Source of the DNA: Clostridium tunisiense TJ | GTDB lineage: Bacteria; Bacillota; Clostridia; Clostridiales; Clostridiaceae | NCBI RefSeq assembly: GCF_000300195.1 | Contig: NZ_AMQH01000004.1 | Span: 62,001 to 126,000 of the forward strand | DNA: 64,000 nt | Direction of reading: 5' to 3' | Part shown: positions 25,148 to 33,541 of the stretch, one piece after another | How the letters are laid out: each line of letters begins with the position of its first letter | How positions within the stretch are numbered: the stretch's first letter is position 1 | Made by a program: the position numbers and the translations under genes | The notes under the pieces: generated by a model | What the model was told of the DNA's origin: nothing | Seen by the model: only the letters and a program-made list of their open reading frames with translations | Database searches by the model: none

Positions 25148-26602
25148 TTATCTGTTGAAATATTCTATAAGAACTTCTTTATCATCAAAATGTATAATAG
25201 TGTCTCCAAGGATTTGATAGGTTTCATGGCCTTTTCCCGCGATGATTACTACATCCCCTGAACTAGCCTTACCTAAGGCAGTAAATATAGCCTCTTTTCT
25301 ATCTTCTATTTTCAAGTAATCACAAGTTGTTTTTAAAGTGCCATGTTCAATTTCATTAATAATTGTCAATGGATCTTCTTTTCTAGGATTATCTGAAGTT
25401 ATCACAACAAAATCAGAAAGGTTTCCAGCTATTTCTCCCATTATAGGACGTTTTGTTTTGTCTCTATTACCACCACAACCAAATACTGTGATTATTTTCC
25501 CTTTAGAAATTTCTCTCATAGCTCTTATTATATTTTCAAGGCTATCAGGAGAGTGAGCATAGTCAACCACAGCTAATATACCTTTATCATTTGGTACTTT
25601 TTCTATTCTTCCAGGAACCCCTGTAATACTTTTCAAACCATGAATTATTGTATCAAGATCTAAGCCAGCTAGATAGCATATTCCAATAGTTGCTAGAGCG
25701 TTGTACACACTAAACTTACCAGGTATATTAAATCTAACCCTCTTTACGTTATCTTTAAAGGTCAAAGTGAATTCTACAAAATTTAGATCATAAATTATAT
25801 CAGAAGCTTTGAAGTCTGCGGCCTCTTCTATACCATAGGTGTAAACTTCACCAGTTGATATTTCTTTTATTTCTTTAGCAACTGATTCATCATTATTAAT
25901 TAAAGCCCTTTTACACATCTTAAAGAGTTTAAGCTTTGCATTTTTATAATTTTCCATGGTGCCATGTTCTTCAAGATGATCTTGGGTAAGGTTTGTAAAA
26001 GCTCCAATATGAAATTCACATTGATGCACTCTCTCCTTATCAAGGGCTGAAGAGGTAACCTCCATAACCACATGTGAAGCCCCAACCTCTGCTATTTCTT
26101 TAAAGGACTTTTGTAGTTCAATGGAGTCAGGAGTAGTGGGGTTCAGTTTTTCAGTTTTGAGAACCTTGCCACCAACTGTATTTTCAATTGTTCCTATTAT
26201 TCCTGTTAATTTACCAGCACTTTCTAAAACCTTTGAAACGAAATAAGTAACTGAAGTTTTTCCGTTAGTGCCAGTTACACCAATAAGATTAAACTTTTTG
26301 GAGGGTTCACCGAAGTAAATGCTTGCAATACTAGCCATCGCTTTTTTAGAGTTAGGAACTTTAATAACTGTAATATCTTCAGGAATATTTTCTATATCAT
26401 GCTCAACAACTAATGCAGTAGTCCCTTTTTCTATTGCTAAAGCTGCAAATTCATGTCTATCAACATTTTTATTTTTAACACATATAAATAAGGAATTTGA
26501 ATCTACTCTTCTAGAATCCCAACCTATGCTTTGAATTTCTATATTGTCATTGCCTTGAACAACCTCATAAGTTAAGTTTTTTAATAACTCGTTTAGTTTC
26601 AT
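25148..26602 (-). CDS. murE: UDP-N-acetylmuramoyl-L-alanyl-D-glutamate--2,6-diaminopimelate ligase
   Basis: Adds the third stem residue to the peptidoglycan precursor with ATP. At 484 residues it has the expected length. Visible motifs are the P-loop GVTGTNGKTSVTYF (about 108-121), a Mur ligase central region with HVVMEVTSSAL, the NLTQDHLEEHGTMENY segment, and VVITSDNPRKEDPLTII, where DNPRxEDP is the diaminopimelate-binding signature. The SD GGAGG is just upstream (minus strand). It stands alone, outside a mur cluster, so either this genome has a scattered arrangement or this is a second copy. Confidence 0.94.
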   Translation of the reverse strand: MKLNELLKNLTYEVVQGNDNIEIQSIGWDSRRVDSNSLFICVKNKNVDRHEFAALAIEKGTTALVVEHDIENIPEDITVIKVPNSKKAMASIASIYFGEPSKKFNLIGVTGTNGKTSVTYFVSKVLESAGKLTGIIGTIENTVGGKVLKTEKLNPTTPDSIELQKSFKEIAEVGASHVVMEVTSSALDKERVHQCEFHIGAFTNLTQDHLEEHGTMENYKNAKLKLFKMCKRALINNDESVAKEIKEISTGEVYTYGIEEAADFKASDIIYDLNFVEFTLTFKDNVKRVRFNIPGKFSVYNALATIGICYLAGLDLDTIIHGLKSITGVPGRIEKVPNDKGILAVVDYAHSPDSLENIIRAMREISKGKIITVFGCGGNRDKTKRPIMGEIAGNLSDFVVITSDNPRKEDPLTIINEIEHGTLKTTCDYLKIEDRKEAIFTALGKASSGDVVIIAGKGHETYQILGDTIIHFDDKEVLIEYFNR

Positions 26603-26801
26603 ATCTTTACCTCCAGAATTTTAATAATTTCAGAAATATATAATAAAGTTAGTTCCATTTATAGGAAACAAAAGTCAAAGTTTATTAGATTACACCTGGG
26701 GACTTAGTTTCCATAAGTTTTTTAGGTAAACAAATTAGAAATTCAACCTAAAAAACAGATTAAATTTAAGGAACCTCAATAAATTTTAGGGACTTCAATA
26801 A

Positions 26802-26959
26802 GGTATCTGAAAATAAATAATAAGTCAAAGATGTGAAGAATATTTTGAGTTAGACAAGGAACTAGGTTCCGCAGATAGCAGAGCTATCTAAGGGTTCTTG
26901 TGACGCAGTATAACTCAAAATAGACAAGCATACTGACTTAATTATTTTTTGAAGATGCC
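26802..26959 (+). repeat. Palindromic mobile-type element (MITE-like or structured RNA), copy 2 of 2
   Basis: A 158-bp element matching 15728-15901. Ends are GGTATCT and AGATGCC. TATTTTGAGTTA pairs perfectly with TAACTCAAAATA here (one mismatch in copy 1). The internal AGATAG/CTATCT hairpin and AAGGGTTCT, TGACGCAGTATAAC are conserved. It lies in the long spacer upstream of the VanY-like gene. Confidence 0.75.
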
Positions 26960-27356
26960 CAAATGTTAATAAACAATTTGGTATAGATTTCAGTCTAATA
27001 TATTATATTGATAGTGTATCCTAAATAAAGTCAGTTGATATTGCTAATAATGGTTAATATATTGCAAAAACTGCTATAATAAGCTAAACAAACAAATGAA
27101 AATAATTTAATATGGTTTATTTTATGAAAGTTTAAAGTTCAGTTTTAAATGTATATAAATAATTGAAATTATGTGTAATTGTGTTATTGCATATTAACTA
27201 TAAAATATAGTATGATGTGTTACAGATGAGCAATATAATTTTAACAACACTTAATAGTAAATTAATGAATAGATAGGTGTTGTAGCCTGTTTTGGGAATA
27301 ATATTTGTAATATAATTGGTATATAGGAATATGTTTTTAGAGAGGGGGATTATGCA
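26960..27356 (+). other. About 400-bp leader region of the VanY-like gene
   Basis: No gene seen. It is very AT-rich. A possible sigma-A promoter is TTGCAT (27187-27192), 18 nt, TATGAT (27211-27216), about 140 nt before the start. A structured leader is possible but not evident. Confidence 0.35.
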
Positions 27357-28190
27357 GTGAGTGAAGAACAATTTGGTCAAGGAAAACAATTCAGTGAAAA
27401 AAATAAAAATATAGACAACATGATTAAACTTAGTTTTGTGGTTGTATTATGTAGCATAATTCTCATTGGTGGAAGAGAAACAATAAAACCAAGTAAAGGC
27501 GACAAACTTATATATAACAGTAGCCATTCTGATTCCACTATACCTGGTAGTAATAAGGATATAACAGATAGTCAAGCCTTAGTAAATGAAATTTCAGCCA
27601 AGTTAAAGGCAAAGAATAAGCAAAATCAGGAACAATGGAATTTGATGCTTGTTAATAAAAATAATGAAATACCAGATGACTTTACTGTTAATCTAGTTAA
27701 AATAGCAGGTGGACATGCTATCGATGAGCGTGTTTATGCAGATTTACAGCAAATGATGAATGATGCCAGGGCAGCTAACTTATCACCATATATTTGTGCA
27801 TCTTATAGAACTCATGCAAATCAAGTGGCTCTTTATAATACTGATGTAAAAAAATATAAAAAGGAAGGTTACTCAGAAGAAGAAGCAAAGGCAAAGGCAG
27901 GTAATTGGGTAGCCGTACCAGGCACTAGTGAGCATCAGTTAGGATTAGCGGTAGATATCGTTTCCTCAAATTATCAAGAGTTAGATAAAAAACAAGAAAA
28001 TACGCCTGAACAAATTTGGTTGATGGAAAATTGCTATAAATATGGTTTCATACTCAGATACCCTTCCAATAAAAGTGATATAACAGGAATTGGCTATGAG
28101 CCTTGGCACTACAGATATGTGGGGAAAGAGGCTGCAGAAGAAATTACTAAAGCTGGAATTTGTCTTGAAGAGTATCTTGAAAGAAATTAA
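27357..28190 (+). CDS. VanY-like D-alanyl-D-alanine carboxypeptidase (M15B), membrane-anchored
   Basis: A 277-residue peptidase that trims the terminal D-Ala from peptidoglycan stems outside the cell. There is one N-terminal membrane helix (MIKLSFVVVLCSIILIGG, about residues 23-40) and no cleavage site, so it is anchored. The zinc site is seen in PGTSEHQLGLAVDIVS (SxHxxGxAxD) and EPWHYRYVG. SYRTHANQ is the typical substrate-side strand. GTG 27357 follows AGAGGGGGA by 8 nt. No VanA-type ligase or VanX is near, so ordinary cell-wall trimming is more likely than glycopeptide resistance. Confidence 0.9.
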   Translation: MSEEQFGQGKQFSEKNKNIDNMIKLSFVVVLCSIILIGGRETIKPSKGDKLIYNSSHSDSTIPGSNKDITDSQALVNEISAKLKAKNKQNQEQWNLMLVNKNNEIPDDFTVNLVKIAGGHAIDERVYADLQQMMNDARAANLSPYICASYRTHANQVALYNTDVKKYKKEGYSEEEAKAKAGNWVAVPGTSEHQLGLAVDIVSSNYQELDKKQENTPEQIWLMENCYKYGFILRYPSNKSDITGIGYEPWHYRYVGKEAAEEITKAGICLEEYLERN

Positions 28191-28264
28191 TAAAAAAGAT
28201 ATAGTATGTTCACGTAATTAAGTGCTTTTTAATATTATATAATAGAAAAATATTGAAAGTTGAG

Positions 28265-28294
28265 TTTGTTGATTTATTCAGCAAATTTTTTTTT
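28265..28294 (+). terminator. Terminator after the VanY-like gene
   Basis: TTTGTTGA and TCAGCAAA form an 8-bp stem (one G-T pair) followed by nine T residues. Confidence 0.8.
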
Positions 28295-28347
28295 GCAATA
28301 GTTAAAAGAAAACTAGCTTTAAGGATTAATTATAAATGAATAGTTTT

Positions 28348-28401
28348 CTAATCAAATTCTAATCTTTCATTAATTATACTTTAATCTTATCCCCCTATAA
28401 T
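28348..28401 (+). promoter_or_regulatory. Operator of four 11-bp direct repeats plus -10 box, DUF4342 gene 1
   Basis: Four units start at 28348, 28359, 28370 and 28381 (CTAATCAAATT, CTAATCTTTCA, TTAATTATACT, TTAATCTTATC). They end 4 nt before TATAAT (28396-28401), and no -35 hexamer is evident, so the repeats cover the -35 region. This is the layout of promoters activated by OmpR/PhoB-family regulators binding head-to-tail. The same array is upstream of the second DUF4342 gene at 33438. Confidence 0.65.
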
Positions 28402-28451
28402 AAGATTATAAGGTTGAGAGAAACCAATAAAAATGTTTGGAGGAATTATAA

Positions 28452-28940
28452 ATGACAGTAAGATTAGAAAATATTGATGAGGTAAGAAGAAGAGCTAATG
28501 TGAGTTATGAGGATGCAAAAGCAGCATTAGAGATGTGTAATGATGATTTAGTTGAGGCTCTAGTATACTTAGAAAGACAAAAGAAATTTAAGACTAATTC
28601 TTGTTGTGGAGAAGAAACTTCTTTTGGAACAAAAGTTAAAGAACTTATAAAAAAGGGAAATAACACAAAGTTTATGGTGAAAAAGAAAGAAGATGTGGTT
28701 CTTAGTATGCCTGTAACTGGAGCAACTATTATCACAGTTATTGCTCCGTATGTAACTGTGGGAGGTTTATTAGTAGCTTTCTTTACTGGACATAGAATAA
28801 AGTTTCAAGGAAAGAATGGAGATTGCACAGGAGTAAACAGTGTTTTTGACAAGGTTGCAAATACTGTTGATAATGTTAAAAAGGATTTTACCGAGGAAAA
28901 AAGTCATAGAGAAGAAACTAATCAGGAAAATAATATTTAA
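28452..28940 (+). CDS. DUF4342 protein with N-terminal UBA/TS-N-like domain (copy 1)
   Basis: A 162-residue protein. Residues 1-45 (LENIDEVRRRANVSYEDAKA, ALEMCNDDLVEALVYLE) form a three-helix UBA/TS-N-like domain of the kind found at the N-terminus of EF-Ts. Residues 60-125 are the DUF4342 part with a hydrophobic segment (PVTGATIITVIAPYVTVGGL) that could lie in the membrane. The tail is charged. It is nearly the same as the copy at 33542, including the 5' region. Function unknown; regulation by the nearby two-component system is inferred from the operator. Confidence 0.85.
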   Translation: MTVRLENIDEVRRRANVSYEDAKAALEMCNDDLVEALVYLERQKKFKTNSCCGEETSFGTKVKELIKKGNNTKFMVKKKEDVVLSMPVTGATIITVIAPYVTVGGLLVAFFTGHRIKFQGKNGDCTGVNSVFDKVANTVDNVKKDFTEEKSHREETNQENNI

Positions 28941-28950
28941 GGATATTTTG

Positions 28951-28999
28951 AAGGGATAATTTCCACATTTTTTATGGGGGGATTATCCTTCTGAGTTTT
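28951..28999 (+). terminator. Terminator-like hairpin after DUF4342 gene 1
   Basis: AAGG(G)ATAAT pairs with ATTATCCTT (28982-28990) with a bulged G, the inner TTCC can pair with GGGG, and TTTTT follows at 28996. Confidence 0.6.
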
Positions 29000-29030
29000 T
29001 CAATGAAATTGTTCATTATTTAATTGAAAT

Positions 29031-29060
29031 GGCTCACATGAAAAATGTGAGCCGTTTTTA
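29031..29060 (+). terminator. Second, strong terminator before the GNAT gene at 29144
   Basis: GGCTCACAT (29031-29039) pairs perfectly with ATGTGAGCC (29045-29053), followed by GTTTTTA. Together with the preceding hairpin it insulates the DUF4342 unit. Confidence 0.85.
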
Positions 29061-29143
29061 TGCCTATAATTAAACTTTTGTTTTATAATTATAAGATATA
29101 AGAGCTGTTAAAAAGTAAGGAGTAATAGTAGGGGGATAAATTT

Positions 29144-29857
29144 ATGAACAGTAAGAAAGAAATATTAGAGCATTTAAAAAAGAATCAATGTGATAATTTA
29201 AATATTATTAATTTTATAGAAAGTTATCCTATTCACCATTTTGAGAAAGTGGGAGATTCTGTTTTTATTAAAGGCACAAGTGATAGAAAATGGATTTATA
29301 TTAGTAGCAAATGTAAAAAAGAGCTTCACCTAATAAAAAATAAATTAACAAAAGAAGATAAGTGTTTCGCTATAATTGAGGATTGGATGCTCCCTATTTT
29401 GACAGATGGAGCTAAAATAAAATGGAAATTATCAACTACTAGATTAGTACTGACACGGGACGCGGATTTGCCTAAATCTACATGTAAAACTGAGAATTTG
29501 ACATTAGAAGATAGTAAGTTTATCTATGATAACTCTGATTACAAGGAGTTCTTGTCCACTGATTATATAAAGGAGCGCATAACAAACGGAATAAGTTCCT
29601 GTGTACGTATAAAGGGAAATCCGGTAGCTTGGGGAATGACACAGGATGATGGAGCAATAGGCTTTTTACATGTTTTGCCTGAACATAGGAAAAATGGATA
29701 TGCAAAAGCAGTAACTTTAGACTTAATAAAAAAAATTAAAAATGCACAAGAAATACCTTTTGTGCACATAGAAGAAAGTAATGAAAATTCAATGAAGCTT
29801 GCTATGGGATTAGGGTTTCAGAAGGATAGGGTGGTAAATTGGTTAGAAATAGAATAG
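29144..29857 (+). CDS. GNAT family acetyltransferase (FR47-like)
   Basis: A 237-residue protein, related in layout to the N-terminal part of the gene at 2557. The N-half (about 1-110) is a diverged domain; the C-half has AIGFLHVLPEHRKNGYAKAV and a closing ESNENSMKLAMGLGFQKDRV. It interrupts the DUF4342/M28 duplication unit. Substrate unknown. Confidence 0.82.
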   Translation: MNSKKEILEHLKKNQCDNLNIINFIESYPIHHFEKVGDSVFIKGTSDRKWIYISSKCKKELHLIKNKLTKEDKCFAIIEDWMLPILTDGAKIKWKLSTTRLVLTRDADLPKSTCKTENLTLEDSKFIYDNSDYKEFLSTDYIKERITNGISSCVRIKGNPVAWGMTQDDGAIGFLHVLPEHRKNGYAKAVTLDLIKKIKNAQEIPFVHIEESNENSMKLAMGLGFQKDRVVNWLEIE

Positions 29858-30144
29858 GAACTTTATATGGAAAATCAATTTGTTTACAATATGTAACATT
29901 TAGTACATATAAAGGAATACACTTAAGAAATGTAGAATATATAAAATAAACTAATGAATTCACTATAAAAGGAAAAAAACAAGGCTTAATAAATGATAGA
30001 AACAAGGAGGGATTAATGGGGCAAGTTACTAAGCGGGGAATAAATGAGTAAAATACAACTAGAGATATGTCTAAAAATTAATATATAAAATGTAGTATGT
30101 AAATAGAATAGTATAATAAAGTAATTATTTTGGGGAGGGGTAAA

Positions 30145-31485
30145 ATGAAAAGGAGTAAAAAACTTGTTGCTATAGCATGTGCTTTATTTTTTACTTTATC
30201 ATTTACAGCTTGTAAGGGGAAAGATAATAAAAACAGTTCTGAGGCTGTGGTTAATTTTGATACCATCACTTTTACTGACTTCAAAGAAAAAATCTCAGCA
30301 GAGAATATTTACAGCACAATTGAAAAGTTTTCAGCTACGGATAATGCAAGGGTTACAGGCTTCGATGGAGAAAAAAACACAGCACAGTATATAAAAAAGC
30401 AATTTCAGGAAATGGGATTTGAGGTAACGGAACAAAGCTTTCCAATAACTTCATACTTATGTAATAGTACTGAACTTAGCATTGGTGAAAATGAAAAAAT
30501 TGACTCCAAGTCTTTACAGTTTACTAAAGGTACCCCTAAGGAAGGTGTCACTGCAGAACTTGTTGATGTAGGTATGGGAAGTCATGCTGATTTGGAAAAT
30601 AAAGATCTTAAAGGCAAGCTTGTGCTTATGAAACGAGGGGAAGATTATTTTAAAATAAAGGTGGAAAGAGCATTTAAAAAAGGCGCTGTGGGAGCAATTT
30701 TTTATGATCCTGCAAATGAGGATTTCATATCAGCCACTTTAGGACAACTTTCCAATATGCCAGCTGTGGCTATAAGAAAACCTGAGGCTGAAAAGCTTGT
30801 GAAGCAGCTTGAGGAAGGAAATTCACTAAAAGTCACTTTAAAGGTTGATAGTGAATTTAAGGAAGCTTCCTCTACAAATATAATTGCAACTATGAAATCT
30901 AAAAAAGAAAGCAAGGGTAAACATATTGTAGTTGGGGCACATTATGATGGAGTTGACACCCCAGCAGCAAATGATAATGCCTCTGGAATAGCTACAGTAC
31001 TAGAAGCAGCAAAGGTTTTATCTAAAGAAAACCTTGATTGTGATGTTAAGTTTATTGCTTTTGGAGCAGAGGAAATTGGACTCGTTGGTTCCAAGTATTA
31101 TGTTGAATCTTTAAGCTCAGAGGAGAAAGATAATATTGCTGCTATGCTAAATCTTGATATGGTTGGAGTAGGGGATACATTAATGGTTCACACAATGGAT
31201 GAAGGGGTTAAATCCTTACCAGCTGATTTAGCGGTAAGCTGTATGAATAAGTTCAGCTTAAAAAATGAGAGAACTGAACAACCAAACAGTGACCATTCAT
31301 CTTTTCAATCTGTAGGAATACCAGCAGCATGTTTTGCCTATGGTACTGATAATAATTACCATACAGATAGGGATACTGTAGATAAAATTAAGAAGGAGAA
31401 TTTGCTAAACACCTGTAACGTACTATTAAATATGTGTAAGGAAATAAGTAAAAATCCTGAAGGTTTTTCTGAAAATAATAAGTAA
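30145..31485 (+). CDS. M28-family metallopeptidase lipoprotein with PA domain (copy 1)
   Basis: Secreted, lipid-anchored aminopeptidase-type enzyme. A signal peptide ends in the lipobox FTAC (KKLVAIACALFFTLSFTAC), followed by a PA domain (about 140-225, GKLVLMKRGEDYFKIKVERA) and an M28 catalytic domain. All five zinc ligands are visible: HYDGVDTP, NDNASG, AEEIGL, LDMVG and YHTDRD. ATG 30145 follows GGGGAGGGG. A DUF4342 fragment begins seven bases after its stop. A close paralogue lies at 31976; both upstream regions share a conserved promoter block. It probably feeds on or trims peptides at the cell surface. Confidence 0.91.
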   Translation: MKRSKKLVAIACALFFTLSFTACKGKDNKNSSEAVVNFDTITFTDFKEKISAENIYSTIEKFSATDNARVTGFDGEKNTAQYIKKQFQEMGFEVTEQSFPITSYLCNSTELSIGENEKIDSKSLQFTKGTPKEGVTAELVDVGMGSHADLENKDLKGKLVLMKRGEDYFKIKVERAFKKGAVGAIFYDPANEDFISATLGQLSNMPAVAIRKPEAEKLVKQLEEGNSLKVTLKVDSEFKEASSTNIIATMKSKKESKGKHIVVGAHYDGVDTPAANDNASGIATVLEAAKVLSKENLDCDVKFIAFGAEEIGLVGSKYYVESLSSEEKDNIAAMLNLDMVGVGDTLMVHTMDEGVKSLPADLAVSCMNKFSLKNERTEQPNSDHSSFQSVGIPAACFAYGTDNNYHTDRDTVDKIKKENLLNTCNVLLNMCKEISKNPEGFSENNK

Positions 31486-31491
31486 TGTTGG

Positions 31492-31620
31492 ATCACAGTA
31501 AAATTAGAAAATATTGATGAGGTAAGTAGAAGAGCTAATGTAAGTTATAAGGATGCAAAAACAGCACTAGAGATGAGAAACTACGATTTAGTTGAAGCTG
31601 ATAATCTAAACAATTTATAA
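31492..31620 (+). pseudogene. Broken DUF4342 gene fragment
   Basis: 43 codons after the M28 stop read TVKLENIDEVSRRANVSYKD and on to EMRNYDLVEADNLNNL, matching residues 2-38 of the two intact DUF4342 proteins. The start codon position is ATC instead of ATG, there is no SD or operator, and everything after residue 38 is lost. It marks a past recombination end of the duplicated unit. Confidence 0.8.
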
Positions 31621-31631
31621 AATTAGTTTTA

Positions 31632-31660
31632 CCCATATGCAACCCTGCATATGGGTTTTA
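31632..31660 (+). terminator. Terminator after M28 copy 1 and the DUF4342 relic
   Basis: CCCATATGCA (31632-31641) pairs with TGCATATGGG (31646-31655) around ACCC; TTTTA follows. Confidence 0.85.
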
Positions 31661-31975
31661 TTATGCATATGTTTAAAGATAAATTTTTAGAATTTTAGTA
31701 GATTAGAAAATTAACTCGTTTACAAAAATTAACATGGTATACAAATAAAGGTATAAGGGGGTGGAGTGTAGAATACATGTATTGAATTAGTTACAGCACA
31801 CAATACAAAACTTAGTAAAATGGGGAGGAAGAAGGGGTTTTCAAGGGTGTATAGTTGCTAAGGCAAAAAAATAAGTCAATTAATTACAACTAGGAATATG
31901 GCTAGAAGTTAATATATCATGCTTATTATGTAAATGGAATAGGATAATAAAGTAATTATTTAAAGGAGGGATAAA
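31661..31975 (+). other. About 315-bp spacer with the promoter region of M28 copy 2
   Basis: No gene. The last 60 bases (GTAAATGGAATAGGATAATAAA, split as GTAAATGGAATAG and GATAATAAAG, then TAATTATTT) repeat, with a few changes, the sequence just before M28 copy 1 at about 30100-30135. This shows that the promoter was duplicated with the gene. Confidence 0.5.
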
Positions 31976-33313
31976 ATGAAAAAGGGTAAAAAACTTGTTG
32001 CTATAGCTTGTGCACTTCTTTATACTTTATCATTTACAGCTTGCAATGGAAATGCGGAAAGCAAGTCACAGGATGTGGTTAATGTTAGTACCATTAAGTT
32101 TACAGATTTCACAAAGAAAATATCAGTGGATAATATTTACAGCACCATCGAGAAATTTTCAGCTACAGACGATGCAAGAATTACAGGCTTTGATGGTGAG
32201 GGAACCACGGCACAGTATATAAAAAAACAATTTGAAGATTTAGGCTTTGAGGTAAAAGAACAAAGCTTTCCAGTTAATGCATACAAATGCAAGAGCACTG
32301 AACTTAGCATTGGTGACAGTGAAGACCTGAAAATTGACTCCAAGTTTTTGCAATTTACTAAAGGTACCCCAAAAGAAGGAATCACAGGAGAAATTGTCTA
32401 TGCAGGCATGGGAAGCGATAATGATATGGAAAATGCCAAGGTTAAGGGCAAACTTGTACTTATGAAACGTGGAGGAGATTATTTCCGTGTTAAGGTAGAA
32501 AGAGCATTTAGAAAAGGTGCTGTGGGAGCTATATTCTATGATCCTGACAAGGATGAATTTATATCAGCTACTTTAGTAGAAGTATCAAATATACCGGCAG
32601 TGTCCATAAAAAAATCTGAGGCTGAAAAGCTTGTGAAACAGCTCGAGGAAGGAAAATCCCTGAAAGCTACGTTGAAGGTTGAGTGTGATTATAAGGAAGC
32701 TTCCTCTACAAATATAATTGCAACTATGAAATCTAAAAAAGGAAGCAATGGCAAGCATATTGTAGTTGGGGCACATTATGATGGAGTTGATACCCCAGCA
32801 GCAAATGACAATGCTTCTGGAATAGCCACAGTGATGGAAGCAGCAAAGGTTTTAGCTAAGGAAAAACTAAATTGTGATGTTAAGTTTATTGCCTTTGGAG
32901 CTGAAGAAATTGGACTAGTAGGTTCATCAAATTATGTACAAACCTTAAGCTCAGAAGAGAAGAAAAACATTGTAGCTATGATAAATCTTGATATGGTTGG
33001 AGTAGGAGATACTTTAGAAGTACACACAATGAAGAAAGAAACTAAGTCCTTACCTGCTGATTTAGCAGTAAGCTGTATGAATAAGTTCAACTACAAAAAT
33101 GAGAGAACTGAACAAGAAAATAGCGATCATGTTCCTTTTGAGTCTGTAGGGATACCTACAGCATATTTTGAGTACGGTCCTGATACTAATTATCATACAG
33201 ATAGGGATACTATAGATAAAATTAAGAAGGAGAATTTGCTAAACACCTGTAACGTATTATTAAATATGTGCAAGGAAATAGGCAATAATCCTGAAGGTTT
33301 TTCAAATAAGTAA
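31976..33313 (+). CDS. M28-family metallopeptidase lipoprotein with PA domain (copy 2)
   Basis: A 445-residue paralogue of the gene at 30145, clearly the product of tandem duplication (long identical blocks, for example HIVVGAHYDGVDTPAANDNA). It has the same signal peptide with lipobox FTAC, a PA domain, and all M28 zinc ligands (HYDGVDT, DNASG, AEEIG, LDMVG, YHTDRD). Differences cluster in surface segments near the active-site end (QENSDHVPFESVGIPTAYFE versus the corresponding part of copy 1), which may alter substrate preference. SD is AAAGGAGGG. Confidence 0.91.
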   Translation: MKKGKKLVAIACALLYTLSFTACNGNAESKSQDVVNVSTIKFTDFTKKISVDNIYSTIEKFSATDDARITGFDGEGTTAQYIKKQFEDLGFEVKEQSFPVNAYKCKSTELSIGDSEDLKIDSKFLQFTKGTPKEGITGEIVYAGMGSDNDMENAKVKGKLVLMKRGGDYFRVKVERAFRKGAVGAIFYDPDKDEFISATLVEVSNIPAVSIKKSEAEKLVKQLEEGKSLKATLKVECDYKEASSTNIIATMKSKKGSNGKHIVVGAHYDGVDTPAANDNASGIATVMEAAKVLAKEKLNCDVKFIAFGAEEIGLVGSSNYVQTLSSEEKKNIVAMINLDMVGVGDTLEVHTMKKETKSLPADLAVSCMNKFNYKNERTEQENSDHVPFESVGIPTAYFEYGPDTNYHTDRDTIDKIKKENLLNTCNVLLNMCKEIGNNPEGFSNK

Positions 33314-33351
33314 TAAATAAGAGGTTTTCACAACTAAATTAAAAGGTTAAA

Positions 33352-33394
33352 AATCCAGTAGAAAAGCTATATTTTTGCTTACTACTGGATTTAG
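33352..33394 (+). terminator. Terminator after M28 copy 2
   Basis: AATCCAGTAG (33352-33361) pairs perfectly with CTACTGGATT (33382-33391); the interior also folds (AAGC/GCTT). Confidence 0.75.
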
Positions 33395-33437
33395 CTTATT
33401 AAAAAGCTTTTAGTTTTTCAGCAGACTTTTAAATTTT

Positions 33438-33491
33438 CTAATCCAATTCTAATCTTTCATTAATTTTACCTTAATCTTGCCCCTCTATAAT
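33438..33491 (+). promoter_or_regulatory. Operator of four 11-bp direct repeats plus -10 box, DUF4342 gene 2
   Basis: Units start at 33438, 33449, 33460 and 33471 (CTAATCCAATT, CTAATCTTTCA, TTAATTTTACC, TTAATCTTGCC), followed after 4 nt by TATAAT (33486-33491). 39 of 44 repeat positions equal those upstream of DUF4342 gene 1. The adjacent OmpR-type regulator at 34250 is the likely binder. Confidence 0.65.
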
Positions 33492-33541
33492 AAGAATATA
33501 AGGTTGAGAGAAACCAATAAAATATTAGGAGGAATAAAAAA

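Noticed and set aside
27357..28190. Vancomycin resistance locus
   Set aside because: Only a VanY-like carboxypeptidase is present, without VanH/A/X-type genes or a matching regulator.
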